Assembly: GCA_963573315.1 (NCBI GenBank)
Contig: OY752141.1
Coordinates: 434,001-498,000 of the forward strand
Direction: 5' to 3'
From: Entomortierella parvispora
Taxonomy: Eukaryota > Mortierellomycota > Mortierellomycetes > Mortierellales > Mortierellaceae
Length of the DNA: 64,000 bases
Shown here: piece after piece, positions 20,061 to 33,139 of the stretch
How positions within the stretch are numbered: position 1 is the stretch's first letter
How the letters are laid out: each line of letters starts with the position of its first letter
Notes under the pieces: generated by a model
Database searches by the model: none
The model's input: the letters and a program-made list of their open reading frames with translations, nothing else
What the model was told of the DNA's origin: nothing
Made by a program: the position numbers and the translations under genes

Positions 20061-23000
20061 TTAATGGGACTCGCACAAAAGACTAAGGCCCATCAAGTAC
20101 TCCTCTTCGCCTTGTACTGCACGGATCACAGTCTCCTGCTGTCCTGCACCATGCAAGCTGCCACCACCTGATCCTGATAATCCTCCTAGTCCATATCCAC
20201 CTCCTGCGCCTCCTGTACCTTGTGTGTTGCTGCTACTGCCTCCGCCAACACTAGCTGTCATACCGGCCACACTCGCTTTCCAGAGACTCGTTGGCGGTTT
20301 CGGTCGTGTCGAGAACTCGACTTCGATCACTCGCTGATGAGCACCATACAATCCCGAGGCCTTGACTAACCGCCTCTCCACAATCTCAGAGATATTGTCC
20401 AATGCACCCCGGGAAGAGTTGTTGTTCGAGGCACTCACATTGCTCATCAGCCCATTGTTGTTGCTGATGCTGCTGCCCATGCCACTGTTGCTGTTACTTC
20501 GAGGCCGAGATGACGGTCCATGAAGCGATCCATGCTGCGACTCATTATCATTAATGGAGGAAGGCCGGAACACCCGGGCCTGGCGCAAGAGTTGGGGCTC
20601 AAACCAGTAATCGACTGATTTGGCCATGTCGACGGCATGCTCGACATATTGCGTCAAGCGGCGAAACTTGTCAAAGTTAACCAGCATGGCGCCTCCTGAC
20701 TTGCCATTGGATCCCGATCCTGGAGTAGCGGTGCTTGTCACTGGGTTGGTGCCCGCACTTTTAGGCGCAGATGTCCCGGAGGTGGAATTGACGCTTGCCT
20801 GAGACGCGATCATGGTTGGATTGCCATCCAGGATAAAGGTGATATCCTTCAGCAAGATGGCTGCTTGGACTTGAATGTTAGTTCTCCAGAATAGGGAGAT
20901 AATACACCTCACGACTATGTTTCAAAGAGCAATTAAACTTACGCAGAAAAGGGATGGTAGGTGCAGTGGCCTCCGCAATTGCTTGGCGATAGTGACGCAT
21001 GTTGCTTGATGGATCCAGGAGTGTCTCTAGCCCCCTCAATGTCTCTTTATCTCTTGGCGATACAAGCTAGCATTCAGTTGAATCACAATAAAAGAAATAG
21101 GAGAAAATCACTGTTAATTTCCGTGGAGAAAAGGAATGCCTTCGCTATGTGCGGACCCCATCCTCATACCTTCCAAGTCTTATAGAGACGGGTGACAGGG
21201 GTCGACGTTAAAGCAGATACAATGAACATTGTAGTGTGAAGATTGTTGAGTTCACGACATTTCTTTAGGCGCCAAAGAAGTGTAGATATAAGGTTAGTCT
21301 TGTCTGTTTGAGGAACTCGACACCATTGATTTTGATATCCGTGCGACATCTCCGTACCATGGCCACCTCGATGAATTTTCGGATGAGTTGTTTCCTGTGC
21401 TTGGGTTGCTTGCAGCTTACGATCTCGTGCGCCACCCAGTAACTTAGCTGTGATAATTGGAGCAGTACAAAAAGGGCGTTAGTGAAACTATTTCAATGAG
21501 TCAAAGGACAGTATGATCTTATCAGCGTAGAGTACCATGTTGGCGCGGCGTGTGAATGCCTCGATAGTGCTATCTCCGTCCGCGTCTACATTCATCGGCG
21601 CTGTGCTAGGCGATTTCGAATCTCGTTTCGCCTCTGCTGCTTCCTTCTTACTCTCTTGCGATCTTCGTCGTTTCCACCATCCCGTCATCAGCTCAAATAC
21701 TGTGATACTTCTAAACGCCTTCATATCCGCCAAGGTCAAGTACCGCGCGAGATCCTGCGCATCCAGCTCCCTAATCGGTGAATCTGCCTCCAACTCTGGT
21801 GTGGGTCCATACTCAATCAATTGCTCGGTGGGTGCCTGCGAGAGGGCTTCATGAGGAGAGTTCGAGGCTGGAGATAGAGCTGGTTGACCAGAAGTGGCAC
21901 CTAGACTTCGGTTTTGAGCCCGGGTGAGGCTGAGCTTTCGGGTCCTTGATCGTTGAAGGCAGAATAGTCCCTGCTCCATAATAACACTACAGTTTTTGAT
22001 GGGAGATAGAGACTATGTTTGAAAGTAAGGAGGGGATGGGAGTTAGTAATCACGAAAAACGTCCAAATTGCGAATAACTATTGTTTCAAAATCGGCTAAA
22101 TGATCCTTACTCTTGCAAAGATGTTTTGTTCAATGAACTCTGCCTCCAAGCGAAAACCAGCGCTGCGGACGTCAAACTCCAGAAATGTTTTGAGGGTCTT
22201 GAGCAGAGCCGGGTTGAGCTCAAAGTCCTCGTACTGGATTTGAACCCATCGCTGTAAAACACAGAGAATCCTAAATGTCACAATAACAGTTAGTAAAAGA
22301 TGGCGATTACTAGTCATATGCAATCTACAAGATTCATACTTGACTTGAATGACTGTCTGCCACTTTTCAAAGTACAGGATTTCTCCCTGGCGAGGTTGAA
22401 TGTGGAACCGTGCCATCAACCGTGCTAATAGATCTTCGGAGTCAATAAAGAACGCATGCGAGAGAACAAAGCAGCTCACATATTCTCCATCCTGAACATT
22501 TTCGTCCGCTAATCTCTCAATCAGCTTTTCCAGCAGACCTGCAACGACCTGCAAATGTTCTCCATTCACAATCTCCATGACCAAGACGTCCATCCCATTC
22601 TCGCCAAAATTCAGCACTTGAGGAGAGGCCGTGCTCTTGGTAGCGCTTGGGGGTTGACTGTGCGCCCATTGATTTGTTTGTGGATCTAGATAATCAGGCA
22701 ATGGTTAGACTAGATGTCCCATAACCCATCATGATTTGATCAAGTTACTAGCATGGACATCTTACTGTAGGTCTTTGCATACGCTCGCAGATGAGAATAA
22801 TGGTTCAATCGCTTCACATCCATGCTGAGAATCTCCCACGCCTTTTTCATATCACTGAACCTAGAACCCGATACAGGACGCTTCGTCTCTGTTACTGCCT
22901 GTACACCAGATCCATCTTTGCCACCCTGCTGAGATGGGGCGGCCTCCTTGCCTTTTCTGATCATTGTTCGACCAGCACTGTCTTGCTGGAAACTTGTTTG

Positions 23001-26000
23001 CTGGATAAGTTTAGGTCTCTTCTCCAAAGGGGAGCTATCATTTCCAGATGAGGCACCCCCGGCGGTGTCCAAGGGATGAATTTCCTTGGCCTGAGCATTG
23101 TAATAGGTGAATAGAGAAGTGGAGGTTGTTGAGGGAAGCTCGGGTCGCTTTGGTTCCGCCTCTTGATGGTCCTGAGTCCGATGTTGGGCGACGGCTGCAG
23201 ATTGCGAGGTCACTGGTGAACTTGACTGGTCCAGGCTCTCCAGTTGTTGATGTGGCCGTTGCGGTGAGATGAATGCGACTGATCCTTGCTTTGGACTCTG
23301 CTGCAATGGTATTGCCAAAGCCTCTGCTAACATCTTCTCCTCTGACGACGCCAACAACGGACTTGAGTGCCTTCGATTCGTCCTATCCATCATTAGCAAT
23401 TGTGATCTCGACAACGAAGGGGACAAAGACACTGGGGACGTGACTGAGGATCCAGATCCCGTTGAAAGGAGACCCGCAGTATTGACTGCTATGGCTGACC
23501 CTGTGGCTCTTGATTTTCGAGACGAGAACGACTTCAATGATCCGGTATGACTGCCCTCCCTTGTAAAGAATGGGATCAGAAACTCAAATGACGTCAGTCG
23601 GATAGACGACTCAGTATGGCTGTTGTTACTGCCACTGCCACTGCCAATGCCACTGCCATTTCCACTCCCGTTGCCACTTCGCTCTGTCTGTGGAAGTTGG
23701 GAGAGGTTAGAAGACGCGGTGGACTGGATCGAATGCTCCGACAGGACAGACTCTCGTTTGAACGCCTGCCAGCTCTTTTCCAACGAATCGTTAAAACTTC
23801 TTCGTCTCCAGAACACCGACGAGAAACTCAGACTCGAGGGACTCGGGGTCGAGTGGGCGCTTGGGTGTGAATTCGAATTCGAGTGGGAATCTGCACCCGT
23901 AACACCCAGACCTACGACACCTGCGACATCATCGGCCGGCATCCGGATCGAATACCGGTTTCGGTCATGGCCCATCCGGATACTAGTCTGTCGGGTAAAA
24001 GGCGAGTCCAGGATCAAGGGTGTGGTCTGCAGAGGAGAAACGCTTCGGGATGCCAGATAAGAGTTATTTCGGTCCCCTGCTGCATCCCTAAGGTTGGAGG
24101 TCTCCTGTATCAATTCATCTGTCTTGAAATAGGAATGAGACGGAGAAGGTGGAAAAGGTGGTAAGGCAGTGGAACCTCCGGCACTTATGGGGCCTGGTGG
24201 TTTAGGTGGACGGGCCTTGTAGTTGTTTCGTGATGGCGTCGTAGCAGTTGTTGGAGACGTCGCGTTGTTGCTGTTCTGAGTCTCCGAGCCAGACGAGTGC
24301 ACAGAGAAGGGTCGTGAGGTCACAGGGATTGGCGAGGAAATGCTGGCTCCTGTAAAGGCTGGGGTCTATTATCCAAAGCAGAGCATTACTCTAGGTTAGG
24401 CACGTTGCACACCTGTGTACTGAGGAGAAGGATTCTATCTTTCTTACCTGAGAACCCCTGCGACGAAACAAGAACGACTGTCGCTTCTCACTGCCTTCGG
24501 TCGTCGGCTTCGTAGGGGATCTCAATGGTTGCGAGTAATCTGGAAGAGAGCTCGCCAAGTATACGGACGGACGAGTTGCTGGCACCGGCACCGGCACTTC
24601 TCTGACAGACTCCAAGGCCTGCTTGGACGCGTAGGCCAAGGAGGGCGTATCCCCAGCAGGCCCCGGGGCTGCCGCAATCCCTAGGGTTTCCACTCTTCTA
24701 TCTGCGCTCTGACTCCTTGACATGGACATGTCCTGCGAGTTTGTCCTGACCAGAAGAGGCTTTGATCTTAGGCCAAGAGGCGGTGTAAGCGAGAAGGGAG
24801 ATATTGCCGTATTGTTCTTAATAGCATTGCTGAAACCCTCCTCTGCCAGCCCTGCTGAGGTGACGCCTTCCACAATCGGAGTAGATCCTGGCCAGTATTG
24901 ATCTCCCCGCCCCACAGAAGGGGACAGCGAGTCCTTGGAGCCTACTCGCCGATGTCGCCTGTGTTTTGGTTGTGGTGGCGGCGATCCTCCCCCATAAAAA
25001 TATCCAGCTCCTTCTGTCAGAATCTCGGGACTGACTGGTGGTGTGAGTTGCAATCGACCATAGTCCTGACCACCGCCAGAGTCTCCTGTTCCTAGGCCCC
25101 AGTTGGAGCTCGCCATATCGGATGCGATCCACTCTTCAGACGCATAGTCGTCATCTGAATAAGAATCCCAGTGAAAGCCTTCGTTGGTGCCATCGCCCAG
25201 AGGAGGGAAAATGGTCAAGATGGAGTTGGTCGACTTTTTCTTGAATTCAGAAACGGTCTTCCGGACCTTCTCCGCCATGGCTTTGAGTCGAGGTGTCTTG
25301 CGCTTTAGCTTACGCATCAGAGCTGGATCTAGGTGTTTGATGGGTCGAGGTTCCTCTGCCATGAAACCAGCCATGGAAGCTGGTTGGTTGGTGGGGGAAG
25401 ATAGAAAGAGTCCGCTATAGGGTCCAACTGCTGGAGACGATGAGGAGGATGAAGAAGAAGATGCGGATAGAGGCGAGGTGGCTCCCGTGTGTTCTTGTTC
25501 CCGCTCACGTGGTCGCTTTTCTCCTTTCAGGCTGGCACGCTGGTGTTTCTTGATAGTGCCGACCAGCCGCAATATCCCGGAAGCGCATTCCAGAAACTCT
25601 CCCAAAGTTGTAACCAGCCTTTCGGCATGAGCGAACAGAGTAGAGTAAAGACCCTATTGTAAAGCGAATAAAGATAAGAATGTTGTGTTATAAGCACCTC
25701 ATACTGGAGTGTTTTTTTGTAGACGCAATTGAAGACAAGACTTACGTTCCTAGCGATTTCATCTTTTTCGACGGCATCCTCTTCCGAGTCATCGTCGTCA
25801 AAGTCGTTGTAATGATGTACCCTTCCAAACTCGACCAAATCCCGGATTTTGCGTATACAAGCGAGGATCACATCGGTTTCTTCCCAGACCCTCGCCACCA
25901 ACATCTGATAGTTTTCTAGTGCGTTCGTCGCTCCCAAGCTTACAAGTGAAGTTGTACTTCCATTGTTTGGTAGACTACCAAGACGACCTGTTGCCGCCGT

Positions 26001-29000
26001 CTGTGTCATCGCCGCAGATGTAGCCGCGTTTGAATCAGTGTCTTCCTCATCTTTTCCTGCTTCGGCTGCAGCAGCCGCGTCTTGTTCCCAGCGCTTCAAC
26101 AGACTCATGATCATGAAGTCGTCAAACCGTAGCACTTTCTCGTTCTGCTGCTCGCAGAGGGTTCGGATCGCGCTCTTCAAGGTGTTGCAGAGCGACGAAA
26201 GTTTTGCAATTAGGATCTCATTGCTATCCCAGACGTGATGGCGATGGTCTGTGAAGATGAAGGATTCTGCTGTTGATGCTGTCGAAAGGAGGGCGCCACC
26301 ACTATTGCCACCTCCAGCAGCAGCATTTGAAGACAAAGAAGACGAAGCAGTAGCAGAGGCCATGATAGTGATGAGGGAAGGTTCACCCAGAAGGGAGGAA
26401 CCGGCCATGCTGGCCATGGGTCGAATGGCAGATTGGGTCACGTCAGTGAGCTCGGGCTCGGGCGGTTGGAGCATGTTAGTCGCAATTTGAAAGCGTGTCG
26501 CACTGATCGTCGACGTTGAGTTCGCAGAGGTGGTCCGAGCGCGCGCGTGAGTGTGACGGATGGGTGTCGAAGGCGTGGACCTGCTGCTTCCTTGGATTGC
26601 ACTGCCGGCGAAGGGTGGGATCGCTCCGGGACCGGTGGACGAGAATGAAGCAAGGGAGGATGGGGTCGTTGCTGCTGACGCTTCTGTCGCCTGGGCTGCT
26701 GAGTGGGCATAGGATGCGGGTGAAGGCTGCTGATCTTCGACGACCTCAATCACGTTTGGTAGGAGTGCCGGAAGGGGTGGTTGAGGAAGACCACCAGGAC
26801 CGACTGGGTTGTTGGGGGAGGATCGGGCATTTTGAATTATGGGAGGAACGATTTGCAAGATGCCTGTTAATGCTTCTTCCACGAGGATGTACTGGTTCTA
26901 ATGATGATGGCGATGACGACGATCACAAAGGGATTGGATGTTGCGATTGACCGAGTGGATCAAATTAACGAAATGAACGATAGGAAGAGAAGACGACAGT
27001 TAGATTAATGATGATCATTTTTCTTGTATTACCAAAGCAAGAAAGTGCAAGCAACAACACATCGGGCAGGACCTCACGCCCAGACATGCACTCGGCCCAA
27101 ACGTGCACTCGGCCCAATCGCGCATAAAAGAAAAGAAATCGCCACCCGTGCATGCATTGAATTGCCCCCCCCCCCCCACGCCCACAGAGTTCATGAGATC
27201 TGTTCATCTGATCTTTGAGACCCAACCTCGATGCCCAGTGCCCAATGCTCAATGCCCCAATGCCCAATGCTCGATCAGTTGTGAAGCGATGCGGGGGGGA
27301 GAAGAGGACACAGACTAATAAAGGAAGACAATTCAGGGGTAAAAAAAAAAAAAAAAAAACTCTAACTGAGCGCAGAGCACAAACCCGATACCTTTGGATC
27401 CCGTCTTTCTTGATGATGTTCTGGAAGTCGGGGGTCTTGCCAGAGCTTGCGGATGCGCATCTTGATGTGCTTTGCATCTTTGGACAATTGGCCGCGAGAA
27501 GTGGTGCGCTTTCGACCTTGACGAGGGGTTGAACTCGCTGTTGTCGCTTCGGACTGTGCGGATGGATGATGGGCATGGTCTTCTGCTTCTGATCCTGCAG
27601 AGGCCGCAAGGCGGACTCGCTCGGTGTTGTTATTAAGTTGAATGTTGTTGACAGTGGTGTTGATGTTGCTGTTGTTACTGTTGCCGTTGCTGTTGTACGT
27701 ATTACTAGTATTACAGGTGTCAATGCTGTAGTGAATGCTCCCGTTGTTATTTTTGTTGTTTTTACTGTTGTTGACAACAAGACTTTGATGAAGGGTTGAG
27801 ACTGCGGCGGAGGAAGCGCCAACCGGCGTTGCATTAAATGAGCAATTGTTCATACCGTTGCCGTTGCTGTCATTGCTGGTGGTGAGGATGTGGGTCTTGG
27901 TGCTGTCGATAGGATGAGTAATGTGGCCACTGTTGGAGGAATTGCCGTTACTGTTGTGCAGAATTAGGGCAGGACGGTTGTAAATATGGCCCCCACCGTT
28001 GCTGCAGGACACACCCTCGATCTTCGACACAGCTGTGGGAGAGGAAAAGGAGGGGGAGGGGGAGGGGGAGGGGGGATGAGCCTGAGCAGTCGAGATTTCG
28101 GCCAGCGGTGGTCGCATCCGCTTGGAGGATAATGTCTGGCGGTGTGGAGGATGAGCTGAGGAACCAGACATAAACATGCTGTTCTCTTCTTCCTGCCTTT
28201 CGCCAACACCAGTGCCAGTAGCTCCCGGGGCCATGTCGAAAGAGGTCATGGATCCGCTGTACAGCTCAGACATGTATTCAACTTTTTGCATCGCGACGTC
28301 CTGATCGACCGCAGGTCGTTTTGGATCTCGGAGACTTATTCTCCTCTTTTGCTGTGGTTGTTGCTGCTGTTGACGCTGATCAACGGAATGGCGGTCGGTC
28401 TTAAAATCCCTGTCTGAAGAAAAAGAGGGGCGTGGTGCACGGCGGAACCGTTTGAAGGAGAAGAGGTTGGTTGTGTGTGATCGGATCGAGGTTTTGAAAG
28501 AGTTGGTAGAAAAGTGTGAGAAGGATGATTGAGTGACGGTCTGTATGGAAGGAGAGGAGGGCTCGCGAGTGTTGGACGAATGGGGAGGGATGACTGAATG
28601 TGAATGAGAAGGAAGAGGAGATTGCGAATGCGAAGGTGCATGCAGCAGCGAGAGGCGCGTGCGTGTTGGTGTCGCTGGTGGCAAGTCTGCTTGTTTGAGC
28701 GTTTTCTTCTTCTTGACCCGGAACGCGAGAAATGTTCTCTTCTGGGTGGGGGCTGGTGCGGACTCTTCTGTCGGCTGTACCGTTGGTGCGACGGGCGAGG
28801 GTGTCTGGGGAGTTGAGAGTTTAGTCTGACGCGTTCGTCTGGACTTGAAGCGGAAGGGAGAAAGTACAGGGACAGAAGAGGGGGAAGTGGCCGAGAAAGA
28901 GGCCGAGACTGCTTGCGACCCCTCGATAGGAGAAATGTCCTTTCTGGCTGTGGCTGATGAAATCAGCGGTGAGACGGGCGTCGTCGTTTGGAGTTCAGTT

Positions 29001-29506
29001 GGAGATGAAGAAGAGGGAGCGGAAGGTGAGACTATCGTGTCAACAGAGGCAGCTGGTTGAGGAATAGGGGAGGACAAGTTCAAGAAGGTCACTGACGAGA
29101 ACAGAGGACGTGGAGGGGGAGGTGGGGGCCTGTCTGGGGGAGGAGAAGAGGAAAAAGAAGAGACAGAGGACTTTGCAGACAGGGATGTCAGAGGGAGAGG
29201 TGTTACCGATGCTTCTTCTGTAGGACTGACAGACTGGAGCAATTGCGGGATGGAGGTAGAAGTGGCGGACGAGGAAGAGGAAGAAAACGAGGACGAGGAA
29301 AGAAGAGACTCTGTAAAGTGTTGCGGTGGGAACGACATCGAGGGCAAAGAAGGGGTACTCGTTGTCGCGAGTTCTGGTGCAATTACTCCAACTGGCTCTG
29401 TCTCTGCGTGTGCAGTTTGAGACTCCATGGTCATTGCTGCTGCTCGGCGTCGGTGTCGGGACCGAGCGAAGAGTTTGTTGCCCAATGTGGCCAGGAGGGA
29501 GGGCAT
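20061..29506 (-). CDS. Very large Ras guanine-nucleotide exchange factor (CDC25-type RasGEF)
   Basis: Eleven exons (29506-27392, 26897-25746, 25653-24448, 24365-22766, 22685-22340, 22270-22111, 22012-21536, 21447-21358, 21262-21170, 21066-20943, 20869-20061) join in phase to about 2723 residues. The RasGEF_N segment spans the exons at 22685-22111 (GEHLQVVAGLLEKLIERLAD, LQRWVQIQYEDFELNPAL). The catalytic domain starts at about residue 2275 with ELDAQDLARYLTLADMKAFR and continues with IEAFTRRANM, LSYWVAHEIVSC, RKQLIRKFIEVAMKCRELNN, LLDPSSNMRHYR and DITFILDGNPT. A Ser/Gly-rich insert of ~45 residues splits the catalytic domain before VNFDKFRRLTQYVEHA. The first 705 residues (29506-27392) are disordered and linked by a ~494-base intron; they could be a separate gene, and this join is the weakest point. 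The catalytic part is secure. It would load GTP on a Ras-family GTPase at a membrane. Confidence 0.8.
26898..27391 (-). other. Long repeat-bearing intron 1 of the RasGEF model
   Basis: About 494 bases, longer than the other introns here. It contains an A19 run near 27340, a C14 run at about 27164-27177, and several imperfect CCCAATGC copies at 27231-27272. If the first exon is a separate gene, this interval is an intergenic region instead. Confidence 0.5.
28043..28073. repeat. GGAGGG tandem repeat (coding Ser-Pro repeat)
   Basis: Several GGAGGG units in a row on the plus strand encode the SPSPSPS stretch of RasGEF exon 1 on the minus strand. The G-rich strand could fold as a G-quadruplex, which is inference. 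Confidence 0.6.
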
Positions 29507-30109
29507 TCGACAATGGTCGGAGAAGGGTGCCGTCCAGCTTGGATGACACGGTGCGACTTCCTGGTGCGTTGTTTGCGCTTGTGTTTACGTGGTTGCAGTG
29601 TTGTTGTTGGTGCAAGTCAGTGCAGCCTTCTCTTGATGTTTCTCGCTTTGGTTTGCCTTGGCGCTATTGCCCATAGAGAAAGTAGAAAACAGAAATATAA
29701 ATGTGAGTCCTTGGTTGATTCTGTCCTGCCTCTTCCTCCTTTAATCTGAATCTGACAGTTGAGAAACAGAAAAAGGGGGAAACAAAAGCTCGGCTTGGGG
29801 GGTGGATGGGAACTGAAAACAGAAAACAGGGAACAGGGGGGAGGCAGGACCCTACTGAAAAAAAAAGGGCGGCAGAAATTTTTCTCTTCCCCGTTGTTGG
29901 GAAAGGAGATCAAAGCGAGAACAGGATTCCAATGCAAAGGGAGTCAACGGACAAGTGGCGAAGCACAAAGGAAAGACGCGTACTTTTGCAGCAGTGACGA
30001 GGATTGAACTTTTATCGATCGTAGCAACAGAGTTACTATCGCCACCCCCGTGGAGGAATGAGAGTGAATGGATTGAAGGTGTTGCGTGCCTTTCGCATCG
30101 TGATGCGAG

Positions 30110-30475
30110 CAATTGAGAGAGAGAAAAAGAAAGAAAGAGAGAAAGAGAGAGAGCGCGATCATCAAGAGATGCAACAAACTGACAATGGTGTCACAAGGTA
30201 ACGAAGGCATCGGCTATGGAGTCGGAAAAAGCGAATGCTCTTCTCTATTTGAACCACAACCGACAACGGTCGTAAGAGAAGGGACGAGAAAGGACGAGAG
30301 AGGACGAGAGAGGACAAGAGAGGAGACAAAAAGAGGGAATGCGAGAGACACAAACGGAAAAAAAGAGAGAGAGCGCGAGAGAGAGACACACACAGAGACA
30401 AAGAGAGAGAGAAAGAGAAAGAGAGAAAGAGAGGGAGGGGGAGAGAGCGAGAGAGAGAGAGGAGACCAAGCGAAG
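30110..30475. repeat. GA/AGAGAG-rich purine tract
   Basis: Long runs of AGAGAG, GAAAGAGA and GGACGAGAGA repeats. ORFs across it are pure Arg/Glu/Lys or Ser/Leu repeats, so it is treated as low-complexity non-coding DNA. Confidence 0.8.
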
Positions 30476-33108
30476 GGGAGAGAAGCTTCCTTCGCGCCCT
30501 TTTTTTGTGCATCTGAAGTGGTTTCTCTCATGAAGGGCGCCATGCAGAGAGGCAGGCCCTCAAGCTTCAACCTGCAGCGATGCATCGACACCACAGTCGC
30601 GCAACCACACTTGCGCCCTTGAAAAAAGTAATGAAGGAGATCTCACCCGACGTCCAGAGCTCATATCTGTACCATCGGACAGATGCGTGAGAGATCTGCC
30701 ATCTCCGCTCATGGAAAAAACAAGAACAGATGTATGCACGCGTGCATCAAAGTGCATCGGCAATGCAACGTCAAAGGCAGAAAGGGACAGGACATCTCAG
30801 GACTTTGCATCAGGAGTAAAGGAAATCGCAAGAAACGGGGTGCGAGACGATCAGATGTATGTTAAAAGTGAAAAGGCACCAGTTCATATGTTTTTCGCAA
30901 ATGAAGGAACAACCAACTGATGGGCGATCTGTCGTATTTCGACAGAAACAAAGTGGACAACCCATGCAGCTGACGTTCAAAATGTTTGTTGTATTCAAAG
31001 AAGGACTGCAGGCTGGATGTGGTCAAACACGAGCCATGTTCAGACTGTGGAATCGGGATTGTTGATGCTGTTTACAGTTGTACCTGCTCACCGCTCCCTC
31101 CATGCCATGTCAGCATGGCACGACAGAAGTCAAAGGGCAAACAAAACACAAAGACACCATGCACCATTTGATGATCATGCATCCACTCTGTTTGTGCAAT
31201 TGTGGTTGAACAATGGCCCTTTTCTCTCTCTCTCTTCCTGTACTCTCCATCTCATCAACAGTTGAGGCGAGAGCGTCTGTGAGCCTCACGAGAGAGTAAA
31301 AAAAGAGAACATCACCCAACGCCAAAGCGCGCAGACACGCGAAAAGTCCGAGCGGCCCGCTAGTCTCCAACATGAACATCATTCTTCTGATTTTGCACCA
31401 CCATTCATTTTGGTAAAGCAAAGAGAAAAAAGAAAATAATAAACCGTGTCTAGCCCGTTCGCCCGATACACCACGATCGCAATTGTGCATCAGGTCCAAA
31501 ACCCCGCCCTTTTTTTTTCTTTTGTTGTGTACGTCCATGGAATGGTCACTCTGAATGGCACAAACGAGACGCATGCATTGAAATGGTGAAATGATGAGGT
31601 GCCTTGGAATCGCCATTGCGTTCATCCCCTCCAATATGTGCATGGACACGGTCTCGGAAGAGCAGGCAATGGGTGTAGCAAGCCGGATTTTTACCTTGTG
31701 TGATGAGAAAGACGCGTCCTGTTCGTGAAAAATGAAGTTTGGAAGATTCGTGTTAGTGCAATTAAGGCTGCGTGAGGATGGAGGAGACAGAGGGGGAGGA
31801 TAGAAGCAATTGCAGTCTTTTTTCGAAAATTCAAAAAAATACAAGATATGAACAAGGAAACGGAGTCGATAAAGAGGGATGGAAAGAGGAGGAGAGTGAG
31901 GGGACTGGAGGACAGAAAGAGGGAGGGAGATGGGGATGGGACCCTGATGATCTGTCTTGTACAATATCCTGGACTTGGCAATTGGCTCCTCTTTGCCTTC
32001 TTTTTTCTTTCCTGGGCCGGCTCTTTACTGGCTTTGGGATATTTTGTTGAGGACCATGTTTTTGTAGAGGCCATCCCGATCTTCCATTGGCTATTGGCTT
32101 TATTCTGCAGAGAGATACCACTTCCAGGAACCCAAGAATACCCCTCCTCTCCCAAGTCTCCTGTTACCTCATGCCCAGGCCAGCTTTTTCCCTTTTTTTT
32201 CCTCCTCCGTTCTTAATTCTTTATCCGAAAGTACGCCATAAGAAATTATGAATCGACCCCGTCTCCTGCCTCTTCCCACCGGAAAACCCACAATTCTTAA
32301 GTCCTAGAACAACGATCCTCTCAATGTTCAAATGAATTAGAACAATGAATCCCTTACCCATGTTCCAATCCGGATATCGAAAACGGTATCTTTGATACTT
32401 TCTGTCCTTGCTAGCTTATGACAAAGATTGTGACGAAATCTTGGATTTGTGGCAAGAGTTGGTGCAAAAGATCAACAAGAGGACTGGAAAAGAGAGACGC
32501 AAGTGGCAAAATACAGGAGTGGTGGGTGAAAGGATGAGAAAGCAAGAAAGCAAGGGGAATGGATGACAGAAAAGAAAAGAGAAAATGAGCGGATTGAGAC
32601 TACAAGAACATTCGCAACGTCAATCGATCGAAAGAAGACAGAGCAGAGAGAGAGAGAGAGAAAAAACACGATTCGGCTCCAATCTCTCTTTCCTCTCTCT
32701 CTCTCTCCTCTTTCTTTGTGCGTCCTCCTTGACGTAGACACTCAAACTGTCCATCTCATGCAACGCCATGGCGTGCCCATCCGAAACGAAAGGCAAGGGA
32801 AGTGAGGCTGAACAATCACAAACAGGACTGATTTGCTAACCCTTTTCTCCAATTTTGGCCATCTTTCACAGAGCTTTGTGCACATCTGTGCCTCCTAAAT
32901 TATTTTTTTTCTTGTCCTCCCGATCTTTGCTTTGCTCACACTCTGTTTTTCATCAGGGAGTCCGTCGCCAATGCAACCACGTCAACCTTGGACCCAACGC
33001 GCTGACCTCAACACCCTAACCAAACAGTCATCAGCTAGCCCCTGAACTTTTACCTTTTGTTGTTAAACAACCATGCTCACATTTATTTTTCTGGTTTGGG
33101 AGAGTTGT

Positions 33109-33124
33109 GGGGGGGGGGGGGGGG
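33109..33124. repeat. G16 homopolymer just downstream of the WD40 gene stop
   Basis: A run of about 16 G (C on the sense strand of the WD40 gene) starting ~15 bases after its stop codon. Confidence 0.8.
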
Positions 33125-33139
33125 TATAATTTCTTTTGC

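Larger units (their letters stand above)
29507..33139. other. 3.6-kb gene-poor interval upstream of the RasGEF
   Basis: I find no ORF with domain features or a consistent splice model. The interval contains a GA-rich tract (about 30110-30475), a second GA tract near 32645-32665, and AT-rich linkers. It lies between the 5' end of the RasGEF and the 3' end of the WD40 gene (both minus), so much of it may be the RasGEF promoter and leader. A coding-like stretch at 32413-32566 (plus strand, DEILDLWQELVQKINKRTG) has no Met or acceptable upstream exon that I could find. Confidence 0.4.

Noticed and set aside
27362-29506. Independent single-exon gene for the disordered 714-residue ORF
   Set aside because: It has a donor site in phase with the acceptor at 26898, and the next exon lacks any start of its own. 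The alternative is still possible and is stated in the RasGEF entry.
30113-30622. Arg/Glu-rich ORF that looks like an SR-type protein
   Set aside because: It is the direct translation of AGAG repeats and the opposite strand is also open.
31110-31964. 284-residue minus-strand ORF
   Set aside because: No recognisable motif, low-complexity Ser/Pro/Leu start, no supporting splice or Kozak context.
32413-32566. Plus-strand coding-like stretch (DEILDLWQELVQKINKRTG)
   Set aside because: No ATG, an in-frame stop upstream, and no upstream exon whose phase gives an open join; kept only as a remark on the interval.
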